Origin: CAZXMB01 sp964641715
GTDB lineage: Bacteria > Desulfobacterota > BSN033 > UBA1163
Direction: 5' to 3'
Length of the DNA stretch: 47,747 nucleotides
Assembly: GCA_964641715.1 (NCBI GenBank)
Contig: CAZXMB010000001.1
Coordinates: 1 to 47,747 of the forward strand
In this document: positions 31,003 to 39,164 of the stretch, one piece after another
Layout: each line of letters begins with the position of its first letter
Numbering within the stretch: position 1 is the first letter of the stretch
Position numbers and translations under genes: made by a program
Notes under the pieces: generated by a model
The model's input: the letters and a program-made list of their open reading frames with translations, nothing else
What the model was told of the DNA's origin: nothing
The model's database searches: none

Positions 31003-32490
31003 ATGGATAATATGGATAAGATCCCGAAGAAGCCGATTAAGATAACGGATACTACTTTCCGGGATGGGCATCAATCGTCTTTAGCCACACGGATGAGGAC
31101 TGAAGATATGATCCCTGTAGCTGAGGAACTGGATCAGGTGGGATTCCATTCGGTTGAGATATGGGGAGGAGCGACCTTTGATGTGGCCCATCGATTTTTA
31201 GGGGAGGATCCGTGGGAGAGGGTGCGGACTTTAAAGAAGCTCATGCCCCGGACGCCTTTCCAGATGCTACTCCGCGGGCAAAATCTGGTGGCCTACCGGA
31301 ACCATCCTGATGATCTGGTAGAGGCATTTGTGGAGAAGTCAGCAGAAGTGGGTATTGATATCTTTCGTTGTTTCGATGCGGTCAACGATGAACGTAATTT
31401 TGAGACCGCTTTTAAGGTGATCAAGAAGTGCGGAAAGCATATTCAGGGAACGATCTGTTATTCTTTGACCGAGCGAAGGATGGGAGGGCCGGTCTACAAC
31501 CTCAACTATTATCTCAATAAGGCGAAGATCTTGGTGGATATGGGATCGGATTCATTATGCATTAAGGATATGGCTGGGCTGCTGGCCCCGTATGATGCTT
31601 ATGAATTGGTCAAGGCCCTCAAAAAAACGATTAAGATTCCCCTCCAATTTCACACCCATTATACAAGCGGCATGGCGTCGATGACCTACCTTAAGGCGAT
31701 CGAGGCAGGGGTGGATATTATTGATACGGCGATGGCTCCTTTCGCACTCCGGTCTTCCCAGCCTGCAGTGGAGCCCATCATTGTGGCTCTGGAGGGGACA
31801 CCGTGGGATTCGGGTCTGGATCTCGGGAGGATATTGAAATTGGGAGAATATGTGGAGACGATTGCCCCGAAATACAGGGATTTTTTGGATACGACAAAGA
31901 TGGCGGTCATTGATACGAATGTGCTCAGGCATCAGATTCCCGGAGGGATGATTTCAAACATGGTGAGCCAGCTTCGACAGCAGAAGGCCCTCCATCGGAT
32001 CAATGAGGTCTATGAAGAGCTCCCAAAGACGAGGAAGGATCTGGGATATCCACCGCTGGTCACGCCGACTTCCCAGATTGTGGGAGTCCAGGCAGTCCTC
32101 AATACCCTTTTTGGTCGTTACAAGATGGTGTCAAAGGAGACACAGGACTATGTCTATGGGCTTTATGGGAGATCCCCGGTCCCCATCTCAGATGAGATTA
32201 AGAAGCTGGTCTTAAAGGGGTATAAGAGAGGAAAGGAACCGATTACGTGTCGGCCTGCAGATTTGATAGAGCCGGAGCTGGAGAAGGCAAAAAAAGAGAC
32301 CGAGGGGTTAGCCAAGGATTTATGCGATACCCTGATCTATGCCCTTTATCCGAAGACCGGTATTGAGTTTTTGAAGTGGAAATACGGGGTGGAGCCCATT
32401 CCTGATCGGGTGAAACCAAAATCCTTAGAAGATGTGAAGCGGGAGGATGAGGCGATCGCAAAGGCCAAAGCCGAAGCCATCAAGAAATGA
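31003..32490 (+). CDS. Biotin-dependent carboxyltransferase subunit (PycB/OadA/5S type), no biotin domain
   Basis: A 495-aa carboxyltransferase. It has the TIM-barrel HMGL-like domain (TTFRDGHQSS, Arg20/Asp21; LLRGQNLVAYRNH; carboxylated-Lys motif CIKDMAGLLAP, Lys188; FHTHYTSG) and the post-barrel conserved carboxylase domain (about 300-470, VIDTNVLRHQIPGGMISNM). It moves CO2 between carboxybiotin and pyruvate/oxaloacetate. The C-terminus stops at a Lys/Ala-rich tail with no biotinyl AMKM motif, so a separate carrier is needed, as in the transcarboxylase 5S subunit. Biotin carboxylase is not in the window. Strong Shine-Dalgarno (GGAGAGGAG). With malate dehydrogenase and fumarase nearby it probably supplies or removes oxaloacetate. 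Confidence 0.9.
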   Translation: MDNMDKIPKKPIKITDTTFRDGHQSSLATRMRTEDMIPVAEELDQVGFHSVEIWGGATFDVAHRFLGEDPWERVRTLKKLMPRTPFQMLLRGQNLVAYRNHPDDLVEAFVEKSAEVGIDIFRCFDAVNDERNFETAFKVIKKCGKHIQGTICYSLTERRMGGPVYNLNYYLNKAKILVDMGSDSLCIKDMAGLLAPYDAYELVKALKKTIKIPLQFHTHYTSGMASMTYLKAIEAGVDIIDTAMAPFALRSSQPAVEPIIVALEGTPWDSGLDLGRILKLGEYVETIAPKYRDFLDTTKMAVIDTNVLRHQIPGGMISNMVSQLRQQKALHRINEVYEELPKTRKDLGYPPLVTPTSQIVGVQAVLNTLFGRYKMVSKETQDYVYGLYGRSPVPISDEIKKLVLKGYKRGKEPITCRPADLIEPELEKAKKETEGLAKDLCDTLIYALYPKTGIEFLKWKYGVEPIPDRVKPKSLEDVKREDEAIAKAKAEAIKK

Positions 32491-32515
32491 TCATCCATTT
32501 CGATCCTGTAATAAA

Positions 32516-33571
32516 ATGAAGAAAAAAGTGAATATCAAGGATATCGCCCGATTGGCAAATGTCTCCCACACCACGGTCTCAAGGGCACTTAACAATAAGT
32601 CACGTATCCGCGCGGAAACAAAAGAAAAGATTCTTTCCATTGCCCGGGAGTTAAACTACCGGCCTGATTTCATTGCCCGGAGTCTGGTCATGAAACGGAC
32701 CAAAACACTGGGCCTCGTCATTACCACCATTGCTAATCCCTTCTATACGGAACTCTCTAAAGGGATCGAAGCGATGGCTGTCCAATTGGGCTATAACATC
32801 ATCCTCTGCAGCACCCATTCAGACCTTTCCACTGAGAAAAAATATATTGAAATGCTTCGAAGCAAAGGGGTCGATGGCATCGTCTTCTCCTCAGCCCACA
32901 GGGAAGATCCCAATATCGTTGATTTGGCCGAGGAAGGATTTCCCATTGTCCTGGTCAATCGGAGGACCTATCACCCTGTGGTGAAGGGAAAAGTGGATTA
33001 TGTGGGAGTGGATAATGTGCGGGGTGGATTTCTGGCGGTTGAACATCTCATCCGGATGGGCCATCAGCGGATCGGAATGCTCGGAGGATCATCGGAATCT
33101 TCTGTCGGGCTTGAACGTCTGGAAGGCGGGAAGAAAGCGCTTTCGGCTTATGGTTTGGAATTGAAAGGCGATTATTTTTTGGAGGGTGATTTTTTAAAGG
33201 AATCCGGTTACCAGGGGGGAAAGGAATTCCTGAGGATGAGCGAACCTCCGACCGGGATTTTTGCGACGAACGACTACATGGCATTAGGCACTTATCAGGC
33301 GATTGCTGAGGAGGGGATAAAAGTTCCAGAAGAAATGGCATTGGTTGGATTTAATGATATTGAATTCACCTCCATGAAGGGGATTGAGTTGACAACGATT
33401 GGCCAAAAAAAGTATGAAATGGGAACTTTGGCTGTCAAGACATTGGTGGAAAGGATTGAGGGAGGAAAGGGCGGACCTTCAGAGGAGATTATTCTGGAGC
33501 CGGAGTTGATCATCCGAAAGACCTGCGGTTTCCATTTGAAAGGTTATCAACTGGCATCGCATAAACGATGA
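32516..33571 (+). CDS. LacI-family transcriptional regulator
   Basis: A 351-aa regulator: LacI helix-turn-helix at the extreme N-terminus (NIKDIARLANVSHTTVSRALNN), a hinge (RPDFIARSLVMKRT) and a periplasmic-binding-protein-like ligand domain (about 60-345, LGLVITTIANPFYTELSKGIE). The start is ATG 32516; a frame from 32447 overlaps the previous gene. No Shine-Dalgarno is visible. It lies 25 bp after the carboxyltransferase gene and probably shares its transcript. The palindrome at 30914-30925 is its likely operator. The ligand is unknown; by context an intermediate of pyruvate/C4 metabolism is a guess. Its last codons run into the GAACGAT repeat that follows. Confidence 0.9.
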   Translation: MKKKVNIKDIARLANVSHTTVSRALNNKSRIRAETKEKILSIARELNYRPDFIARSLVMKRTKTLGLVITTIANPFYTELSKGIEAMAVQLGYNIILCSTHSDLSTEKKYIEMLRSKGVDGIVFSSAHREDPNIVDLAEEGFPIVLVNRRTYHPVVKGKVDYVGVDNVRGGFLAVEHLIRMGHQRIGMLGGSSESSVGLERLEGGKKALSAYGLELKGDYFLEGDFLKESGYQGGKEFLRMSEPPTGIFATNDYMALGTYQAIAEEGIKVPEEMALVGFNDIEFTSMKGIELTTIGQKKYEMGTLAVKTLVERIEGGKGGPSEEIILEPELIIRKTCGFHLKGYQLASHKR

Positions 33572-33672
33572 ACGATGATAATGAACGATGGACGATGAAC
33601 AATGAACGATGAACGATGAACGATGAACGATGAACAATAATCTACTCTCATGGTTCATCGTCCATGGTGCAT
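33572..33672. repeat. GAACGAT heptamer tandem repeat with inverted arm
   Basis: At least eight near-perfect 7-nt units (GAACGAT, GGACGAT, GAACAAT) run from the LacI stop to about 33640. A short right arm (GGTTCATCGTCCAT within 33650-33672) is the reverse complement of the unit pair ATGGACGATGAAC, so the block can fold. It is too short and its unit too small for a CRISPR array. Confidence 0.8.
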
Positions 33673-33693
33673 AGTTTAATAGGAGGTGATTTT

Positions 33694-34623
33694 ATGGGAA
33701 GGAAGAAGATTTCCATTATCGGAGCAGGATTTGTCGGGGCAACGGCGGCACACTGGGCCGCTGAAAAGGAATTGGGAGATGTCGTTTTAGTCGATATCCT
33801 TGAGGGGATTCCCCAGGGCAAGGCCCTTGATCTTTTCGAAGCCTCACCCATTGAAGGGTTCGATTCAAGGGTCATCGGGGCGAATGGATATGAGGAGACG
33901 AAGGGTTCGGATGTGGTCATCATCACCTCGGGTGTTCCGAGAAAACCCGGGATGAGCCGGGAGGATTTATTGGAGATTAACAAGAAGATTATCGAATCCG
34001 TGGTCACTCAGGTCGTGGAGAGGTCGCCCCAGGCCATCCTCATCATGGTCACCAATCCCCTGGACACCATGACCTATTTAGCCTATAAGAGGAGTGGCCT
34101 CTCAAGAGAAAGGGTCATGGGGATGGCAGGCATTTTGGATACCGCCCGGTTCCGGGCCTTCATTGCCATGGAATTGGGAGTATCGGTGGAAGATATTCAG
34201 GCCCTTCTGTTGGGAGGGCATGGGGATGAGATGGTTCCGCTCCCAAGGTATACAACCGTGAGCGGTATCCCCCTCTCCCAGCTCCTTCCCAGGAGTAAGA
34301 TCGATCAACTGGTTGACCGAACCCGAAAAGGCGGTGGAGAGATTGTCAATCTCCTCAAGACAGGAAGTGCCTTTTATGCCCCTTCGGCAGGGGTGATTCA
34401 AATGGCAGAGGCCATCCTCAAAGATAAGAAGAGGATTCTTCCCTGCTGTGTCTACCTCAATGGAGAATATGGTTTGAAGGATATCTGTTTCGGTGTCCCG
34501 GTGAAATTAGGTGCCAGGGGGATTGAGTCCGTCATCGAGATCGATCTGACAGAGGACGAGAAGAAACGGGTGACCCAGTCAGCGGAGAGTGTGAAGAAGA
34601 GCATTGCAGAGTTGAAGTTATAA
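33694..34623 (+). CDS. mdh: Malate dehydrogenase (LDH-like type)
   Basis: A 309-aa NAD-dependent dehydrogenase interconverting malate and oxaloacetate. It has the Rossmann GAGFVGATAAHWA, NAD-specifying Asp in VVLVDILEG, substrate Arg in GVPRKPGMSRED, Asp/Arg in GILDTARFR and catalytic His in GGHGDEMVPL. The Arg in the mobile loop (RKPG) fits malate and not lactate. Start ATG 33694 after a perfect AGGAGGTGA; a GTG 30 bp upstream is rejected. It is followed 36 bp later by fumarase alpha, so oxaloacetate, malate and fumarate are linked. Confidence 0.94.
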   Translation: MGRKKISIIGAGFVGATAAHWAAEKELGDVVLVDILEGIPQGKALDLFEASPIEGFDSRVIGANGYEETKGSDVVIITSGVPRKPGMSREDLLEINKKIIESVVTQVVERSPQAILIMVTNPLDTMTYLAYKRSGLSRERVMGMAGILDTARFRAFIAMELGVSVEDIQALLLGGHGDEMVPLPRYTTVSGIPLSQLLPRSKIDQLVDRTRKGGGEIVNLLKTGSAFYAPSAGVIQMAEAILKDKKRILPCCVYLNGEYGLKDICFGVPVKLGARGIESVIEIDLTEDEKKRVTQSAESVKKSIAELKL

Positions 34624-34659
34624 ATAGGGCGAGGCGTTCTTAAATAGAGCGGGGAGATC

Positions 34660-35499
34660 ATGCGAGAGATCAATGTTCAATTGATTACCGAGAAGGTGAG
34701 GGACCTCTGTATAAAGGCCAATTGCGATTTGGGTGAGGATGTTCTTCAGGCCTTTGAGAGTGCCATGAAGAAGGAAGAATCTCCACTGGGTGTGGCGATT
34801 TTAAAGGAATTGAAGGAGAACGCCCGAATTGCAAAAGGAGAGAGTGTCCCGATCTGTCAGGATACGGGAGTGGCCGTAGTATTCGTCGAGTTAGGCCAGG
34901 ACGTCCATTTGGTCGGAGGGGATCTGAAGGAGGCGATTTTCGAAGGAGTGAGGCAGGGGTATCGAGAGGGTTATTTGAGGAAGTCCATGTGTCATCCTTT
35001 CACACGGGCCAACACAGGAGATAATGTCCCGGCCATCATCCATACAGAGATCGTTCCGGGAGATCAGGTAAAGATCACAGTGGCTCCCAAAGGAGGGGGC
35101 AGCGAAAATATGAGCAGGGTGGTCATGCTTACCCCATCGGAAGGGGTCGAAGGGATTAAAAGATATGTGGTTCAAAGGGTGAAGGAATCGGGTTCAAACC
35201 CCTGTCCTCCGACGATTGTTGGGGTGGGGATTGGTGGAAATTTCGAGCAGGCCGCTCTCCTTGCAAAGAAGAGTCTGCTCAGGCCCCTTGGAAGCAGGAA
35301 CCCCGATCCGGAGCTGGACAGGCTGGAGTCGGAGATATTGGAAAAGATCAATCAACTCGGTATCGGACCGGAGGGGCTGGGAGGGAGAATAACCTCCTTG
35401 GCCGTCCATATCCTGATGATGCCATGTCACATCGCCAGCTTTCCTCTGGCGGTCAATATTCAATGCCACGCGCAAAGGCATAAAGAGGTAACCATATAG
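34660..35499 (+). CDS. Class I fumarate hydratase, alpha subunit
   Basis: A 279-aa protein, the catalytic iron-sulfur half of a two-subunit, oxygen-sensitive fumarase (fumarate + water to malate). The three cluster Cys are recognisable in PICQDTGV, KSMCHPF and PCHIASFPLA, and the core GGGSENMSRVVML is conserved. Two-subunit tartrate dehydratases share this architecture, but the neighbouring malate dehydrogenase supports fumarase. The beta subunit lies after a 154-bp gap filled by an inverted repeat. Shine-Dalgarno GGGGAG at about 34651-34656. Confidence 0.93.
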   Translation: MREINVQLITEKVRDLCIKANCDLGEDVLQAFESAMKKEESPLGVAILKELKENARIAKGESVPICQDTGVAVVFVELGQDVHLVGGDLKEAIFEGVRQGYREGYLRKSMCHPFTRANTGDNVPAIIHTEIVPGDQVKITVAPKGGGSENMSRVVMLTPSEGVEGIKRYVVQRVKESGSNPCPPTIVGVGIGGNFEQAALLAKKSLLRPLGSRNPDPELDRLESEILEKINQLGIGPEGLGGRITSLAVHILMMPCHIASFPLAVNIQCHAQRHKEVTI

Positions 35500-35500
35500 T

Positions 35501-35641
35501 TCAATAACCAAACTCCAATCACCAAACACCAAATAATCACCAATATCCAAATTCCAAGATTTAAATTTTTTGGTATTGGGTGATTGGAATTTCTTTGGAG
35601 CTTGCCTGCCACAGGTAGGGAATTTGGTTATCGGAATTTAA
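35501..35641. repeat. Inverted repeat of heptamer words between fumarase subunit genes
   Basis: The left arm (about 35502-35560) reads as 7-nt words AATAACC, AAACTCC, AATCACC, AAACACC, then AATATCC, AAATTCC. The right arm (35569-35640) has GTATTGG, GTGATTGG, AATTTGGTTAT as approximate reverse complements, interrupted by a CTTGCCTGCC element. It splits two genes whose products must be made in equal amounts. Confidence 0.75.
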
Positions 35642-35653
35642 CTTGGAGGATTT

Positions 35654-36211
35654 ATGGCCGACCCCATTCGTTTAAAAACACCCTTGACGGATAAGGATGT
35701 GGAGAGATTGAAAATCGGCGACCGCATCCTGATCAATGGAGTGATCTATACAGGCAGGGATGCCGCTCATAAGAGGCTTTCCGATTTATTGAAAGAGGGA
35801 AAGAACCTTCCCTTTGACATAAGGGGGCAAATTATATACTATGTGGGGCCAGCCCCTGCGAAACCGGGTAAGGTGATCGGGTCTGCGGGTCCCACAACCA
35901 GTTATCGGATGGATGCCTATTCTCCTGTCTTGATCGAGAGGGGTTTGAAAGGGATGATCGGGAAAGGGATGCGATCCGATTCGGTCAAAGAGGCAATGAA
36001 AAGGCATAAGGCGGTTTACTTTGCAGCCACAGGAGGGGCCGGGGCCCTTCTGGCCAAACGGGTGAAGAAGGCGGAAGTGATCGCCTATGAAGACCTGGGC
36101 CCTGAAGCCATCCGGAGGCTGGAGGTGGAGGACCTCCCCGTCATTGTCATCAATGATGTGAATGGGAATGATCTCTATATGGAGGGAGAAAGGAAGTATC
36201 GAAGGGGTTGA
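35654..36211 (+). CDS. Class I fumarate hydratase, beta subunit
   Basis: A 185-aa protein homologous to the C-terminal domain of FumA/TtdB. It has the swivel-domain landmarks LKIGDRILINGVIYTGRDAAHKRL, YYVGPAPAKPGKVIGSAGPTTSYRMD and AAGGAGALLAKRVKKAEV-like sequence (here ATGGAGALLAKRV). It pairs with the alpha subunit upstream. It has a Shine-Dalgarno (TTGGAGG) before ATG 35654. The Hdr cluster starts 96 bp after its stop, possibly on the same transcript. Confidence 0.93.
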   Translation: MADPIRLKTPLTDKDVERLKIGDRILINGVIYTGRDAAHKRLSDLLKEGKNLPFDIRGQIIYYVGPAPAKPGKVIGSAGPTTSYRMDAYSPVLIERGLKGMIGKGMRSDSVKEAMKRHKAVYFAATGGAGALLAKRVKKAEVIAYEDLGPEAIRRLEVEDLPVIVINDVNGNDLYMEGERKYRRG

Positions 36212-36307
36212 TTTTAACCGAGTATGATTTTCTCAGACATCCCTGCTGGATCATTAGATCCGTACGGAAGGTTGGGGCATTACTCAGGAAAAGGTGAGGG
36301 TCGAATC

Positions 36308-36721
36308 ATGAAGATCGAACTGACAAGACATAAGGTCCATAATGAATTTGCAAAGAAGGTGGAGTTGATCAGCGGGCAGAACCTTTTTGCCTGTTATCAA
36401 TGCGGGAATTGTACGGCCGGATGTCCGGTGGCTTTTGCCATGGAGGTCGGTCCTCACGAGGTCATTCGATATACCCTTCTGGGTCTGGAAGAGGAGGTCC
36501 TCGATGTCAACACCTATTGGCTCTGTGCCTCCTGTCTTCAGTGTACATCAAGATGTCCGAAGGGGATCGATATCGCCCGGGTGATGGATGCCTTGAGGAT
36601 GGTGGTTCTCCGCAAGAAGGAGAGAAAAGACCGTATTCAGATATCAGAATTTCCGGAGGGATTTCTGGAAAAGTTACCTCAGATCGCATTTGTCAGTGGT
36701 TTTAGAAAATTTTTATCATAA
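36308..36721 (+). CDS. HdrC-like 4Fe-4S electron carrier subunit (copy 1)
   Basis: A 137-aa protein with two four-Cys motifs, CYQCGNCTAGCP and CASCLQCTSRCP, each expected to bind a [4Fe-4S] cluster. This is the HdrC pattern, wiring the flavin subunit HdrA to HdrB. Start ATG 36308 (MKIELTRHKVHNEF) is the family start; a frame from 36224 adds 28 unsupported residues. It is the first gene of the nine-gene Hdr cluster and is followed by hdrB after a hairpin-filled gap. It ends shortly after the second cluster motif, as is usual for HdrC. Confidence 0.9.
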   Translation: MKIELTRHKVHNEFAKKVELISGQNLFACYQCGNCTAGCPVAFAMEVGPHEVIRYTLLGLEEEVLDVNTYWLCASCLQCTSRCPKGIDIARVMDALRMVVLRKKERKDRIQISEFPEGFLEKLPQIAFVSGFRKFLS

Positions 36722-36725
36722 CTAA

Positions 36726-36828
36726 AAAATCTCCCCTTCCCTGGCGGGAGGAGATAGAGGAGAGGGGGTGAAAAGCTGATTCCCCCCCTCCCCCATCTGG
36801 GGGGAGGGAAGTTTGGAGAGGAGATTTT
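36726..36828. repeat. Inverted repeat that includes the hdrB ribosome binding site
   Basis: The outer arms AAAATCTCC (36726-36734) and GGAGATTTT (36820-36828) are perfect complements. Inside lie a C-rich/G-rich hairpin (CCCTCCCCCA/TGGGGGGAGGG, about 36787-36809) and CTTCCCT/AGGGAAG arms. The right arm ends at the base before the hdrB ATG and contains its purine-rich Shine-Dalgarno, so folding would hide the site. Confidence 0.7.
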
Positions 36829-37698
36829 ATGGATTATCTCTATTTTCCTGGATGTACCCTCTATACCAAGGCTAAAAATTTTGATCAGACCGCACGGAAC
36901 TGTTCGCTTTTACTCGGATTTGAGCTTAAGGAACTCCCGAACTGGACCTGTTGCGGAGCGACCTTTCCACTGGCGACGGACAACCTGATGGCCCTTCTTC
37001 CACCTGCGAGGATCTTAGCCAATGCGAGAGAACAGGGGACCACCCTCACCACCCTCTGCGCCATCTGTTTCAACGTGATCAAACGGACCAACCGATTAAT
37101 TCAGCAGGATGGGGAGAAGAGGGACAAGATCAACAATTTTATCGAAAAGAATTACCGGGGAGACCTCCGGGTCCTTCACTATTTGGAGATCCTGAAGAAG
37201 GAGATCGGTTTTTCTCAACTCAGAGAGAAGGTGAAGAAGCCATTGGCGGGGCTCAGAACAGCGGCCTATTACGGGTGTATGCTCCTTCGTCCCTTTGAAG
37301 AGATGGAGTTTGACGATAAGGAGAGACCCACTCTCTTTGAAGAGTTTCTGGAAGGACTGGGAACAAAGGCTATCGATTTTCCGTTCAAGATCGAATGCTG
37401 CGGATCATTTCAATCGGTCGGTTCACCGGATGTCGCCACGGAGTGTGCCTATAAGATTTTAGGCTCTGCCATTAAAAGCGGGGCGGAGATCGTTGTTTCC
37501 ACCTGTCCGATGTGTACGTTTAACATCGATCACAAACAATCCGATATCCAGAAGAAGTATTTAGATTTTAAAACCATACCGGTCCTCTATTTCACACAGC
37601 TCCTCGGGATCGCCATGGGGCTTGATTATCGGTCGTTAGGATTTGAGCAGAATGCCGTTGATCCTGTTCCCCTCTTAAAAGAGAAAGGCCTCCTGTAG
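36829..37698 (+). CDS. HdrB-like subunit (copy 1)
   Basis: A 289-aa protein with two complete CCG (cysteine-rich) motifs, each of the form Cys-x31-39-CysCys-x34-36-CysxxCys. The first uses Cys9, Cys41/42, Cys77 and Cys80; the second uses YYGC, IECCG and STCPMC. In methanogen HdrB these bind two non-cubane [4Fe-4S] clusters that reduce the CoM-CoB disulfide. Bacteria without those thiols must use another substrate or electron acceptor. The set of ligands is intact, so full cofactor content is expected. hdrA follows with no gap (TAG then ATG). Confidence 0.9.
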   Translation: MDYLYFPGCTLYTKAKNFDQTARNCSLLLGFELKELPNWTCCGATFPLATDNLMALLPPARILANAREQGTTLTTLCAICFNVIKRTNRLIQQDGEKRDKINNFIEKNYRGDLRVLHYLEILKKEIGFSQLREKVKKPLAGLRTAAYYGCMLLRPFEEMEFDDKERPTLFEEFLEGLGTKAIDFPFKIECCGSFQSVGSPDVATECAYKILGSAIKSGAEIVVSTCPMCTFNIDHKQSDIQKKYLDFKTIPVLYFTQLLGIAMGLDYRSLGFEQNAVDPVPLLKEKGLL

Positions 37699-39009
37699 AT
37701 GAAAGCGGATGAGACATTCACCAAGAGGGCAATGGTGATCGGGGGAGGAATCGCAGGGATCTCCGCATCCATCGATATTGGAAATGGCGGGTATGAGGTC
37801 GTCCTGGTAGAGAAGTTGCCCTCCATCGGCGGCCGGATGCTACAGCTTTCAGAGACCTTTCCAACCCTCGATTGTGCCCAGTGTACGCTGACGCCAAAGA
37901 CCGTGGAGACAGGCCAGCATCCCCGAATCAAACTTCTCACCTACTCGGAAGTGGACAGCGTGGAGGGAAAGGCAGGAGACTTTACCGTTAGGATCCGTAA
38001 AAAGGCAGCTTATGTGGATTGGGAGAAATGCACGGGTTGTGGTCTCTGCCAGCAGAAATGTCCATCCAAGAATCCCTCTGAATTTGACCGAGGCATGGGA
38101 TTGGGAAAGGCCATTTATACTCTTTCGCCTCAGGCTGTTCCGAATAAACCCGTGATCAATCCTGACCAATGCAGGTACTTTTTAGAAAAGAAATGCAGGG
38201 TCTGTGAAAAGGTCTGCCCTGTGGGAGCCATTGACTACGAACAGCAGGACCGTTTTGTCGAGGAGAGGGTGGGGGCGATCATCGTGGCTGTCGGATTCGA
38301 TCTCATTGCGAAAGATCGTTTCGGCGAATATGGCCATGGTCAAATTCAAGATGTGATCGACGGGCTTTCCTTTGAACGGCTCAATTCCGCTTCCGGGCCC
38401 ACGACGGGAGAGATCAGACGACCTTCAGATGGGAAGATTCCCAGGGAGGTCGTCTTCATCCAGTGCTCGGGCTCAAGAGACCCTGAACGCTATATGCCTT
38501 ATTGTTCGCGGGTCTGCTGTATGTACACTGCCAAACATGCGCGCCTTTATAAACATAAAGTTCACGATGGACAGGTCTATATTTTTTATATGGATATTCG
38601 CTCGACAGGAAAGGGATATGAAGAGTTCATTCAGCAGGGAATGGAGGAGGAAGGGATCCTTTATCTGAGAGGTCGGGTTTCAAGAATCTTTCAGGATGGG
38701 GAGAAGGTGGCCATCTGGGGAGTGGATACCCTGACCGGAAAGAAGGTGGAAATTTTCGCGGATCTGGTGGTCTTAGCCACAGCCATCGTCCCCCAGAGGG
38801 AGACAAAGGAGCTGGCTAAAAAATTAGGGATCGTTGCAGACGAATACGGGTTTCTCACCGAGGCAGAAAGAAAACTGAGACCGGTTGAGACGAATCAAGA
38901 GGGGATCTATATCGCGGGTTGTGCCCAGGGCCCAAAGGATATTGCAGATGCGGTGGCTCATGCGAATGCTGCGGCAAGCAAAGTCCAGGCTCTGTTTGCA
39001 AGGCATTAG
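37699..39009 (+). CDS. HdrA-like flavin/iron-sulfur subunit, short form (copy 1)
   Basis: A 436-aa protein with FAD-binding VIGGGIAGISAS (about 13-24), the conserved TFPTLDCAQCTLTPK, an inserted ferredoxin with two cluster motifs (CTGCGLCQQKCP; CRVCEKVCP), and the unusual-cluster motif Cys-x12-Cys-x3-CysCys (FIQC ... YCSRVCC) known from the HdrA structure. It lacks the N-terminal HdrA domain and the C-terminal ferredoxin of full-length HdrA, so its architecture recalls QmoA. It starts directly on the hdrB stop. It probably pairs with the larger HdrA encoded next. Confidence 0.9.
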   Translation: MKADETFTKRAMVIGGGIAGISASIDIGNGGYEVVLVEKLPSIGGRMLQLSETFPTLDCAQCTLTPKTVETGQHPRIKLLTYSEVDSVEGKAGDFTVRIRKKAAYVDWEKCTGCGLCQQKCPSKNPSEFDRGMGLGKAIYTLSPQAVPNKPVINPDQCRYFLEKKCRVCEKVCPVGAIDYEQQDRFVEERVGAIIVAVGFDLIAKDRFGEYGHGQIQDVIDGLSFERLNSASGPTTGEIRRPSDGKIPREVVFIQCSGSRDPERYMPYCSRVCCMYTAKHARLYKHKVHDGQVYIFYMDIRSTGKGYEEFIQQGMEEEGILYLRGRVSRIFQDGEKVAIWGVDTLTGKKVEIFADLVVLATAIVPQRETKELAKKLGIVADEYGFLTEAERKLRPVETNQEGIYIAGCAQGPKDIADAVAHANAAASKVQALFARH

Positions 39010-39012
39010 AGG

Positions 39013-39116
39013 AAATAATGGAATACTGGAATGGTGGAATGATGGGCTAAAAACATAGAATAAATAAAGGCCCTTATTTGTTCCCCAATATTCCATTGTT
39101 CCAATATTCCAACTTG
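39013..39116. repeat. Inverted repeat of octamer words (TGGAATNN)
   Basis: The left arm has TGGAATAC, TGGAATGG, TGGAATGA in tandem (39018-39043); the right arm has ATATTCCA, TTGTTCCA, ATATTCCA (about 39088-39111). The arms are reverse complements around an A-rich centre with a small AAATAAAGGCCCTTATTT hairpin (39063-39080). It fills the gap between the two hdrA genes. Confidence 0.75.
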
Positions 39117-39164
39117 AGAGATCAAAAGAAGTGAGTAGATGAATATAACCTTCTGAGACGTTAC

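Noticed and set aside
33564..33640. CRISPR-like direct repeats
   Set aside because: The units are 7 nt in direct tandem with no spacers, and no cas gene is present.
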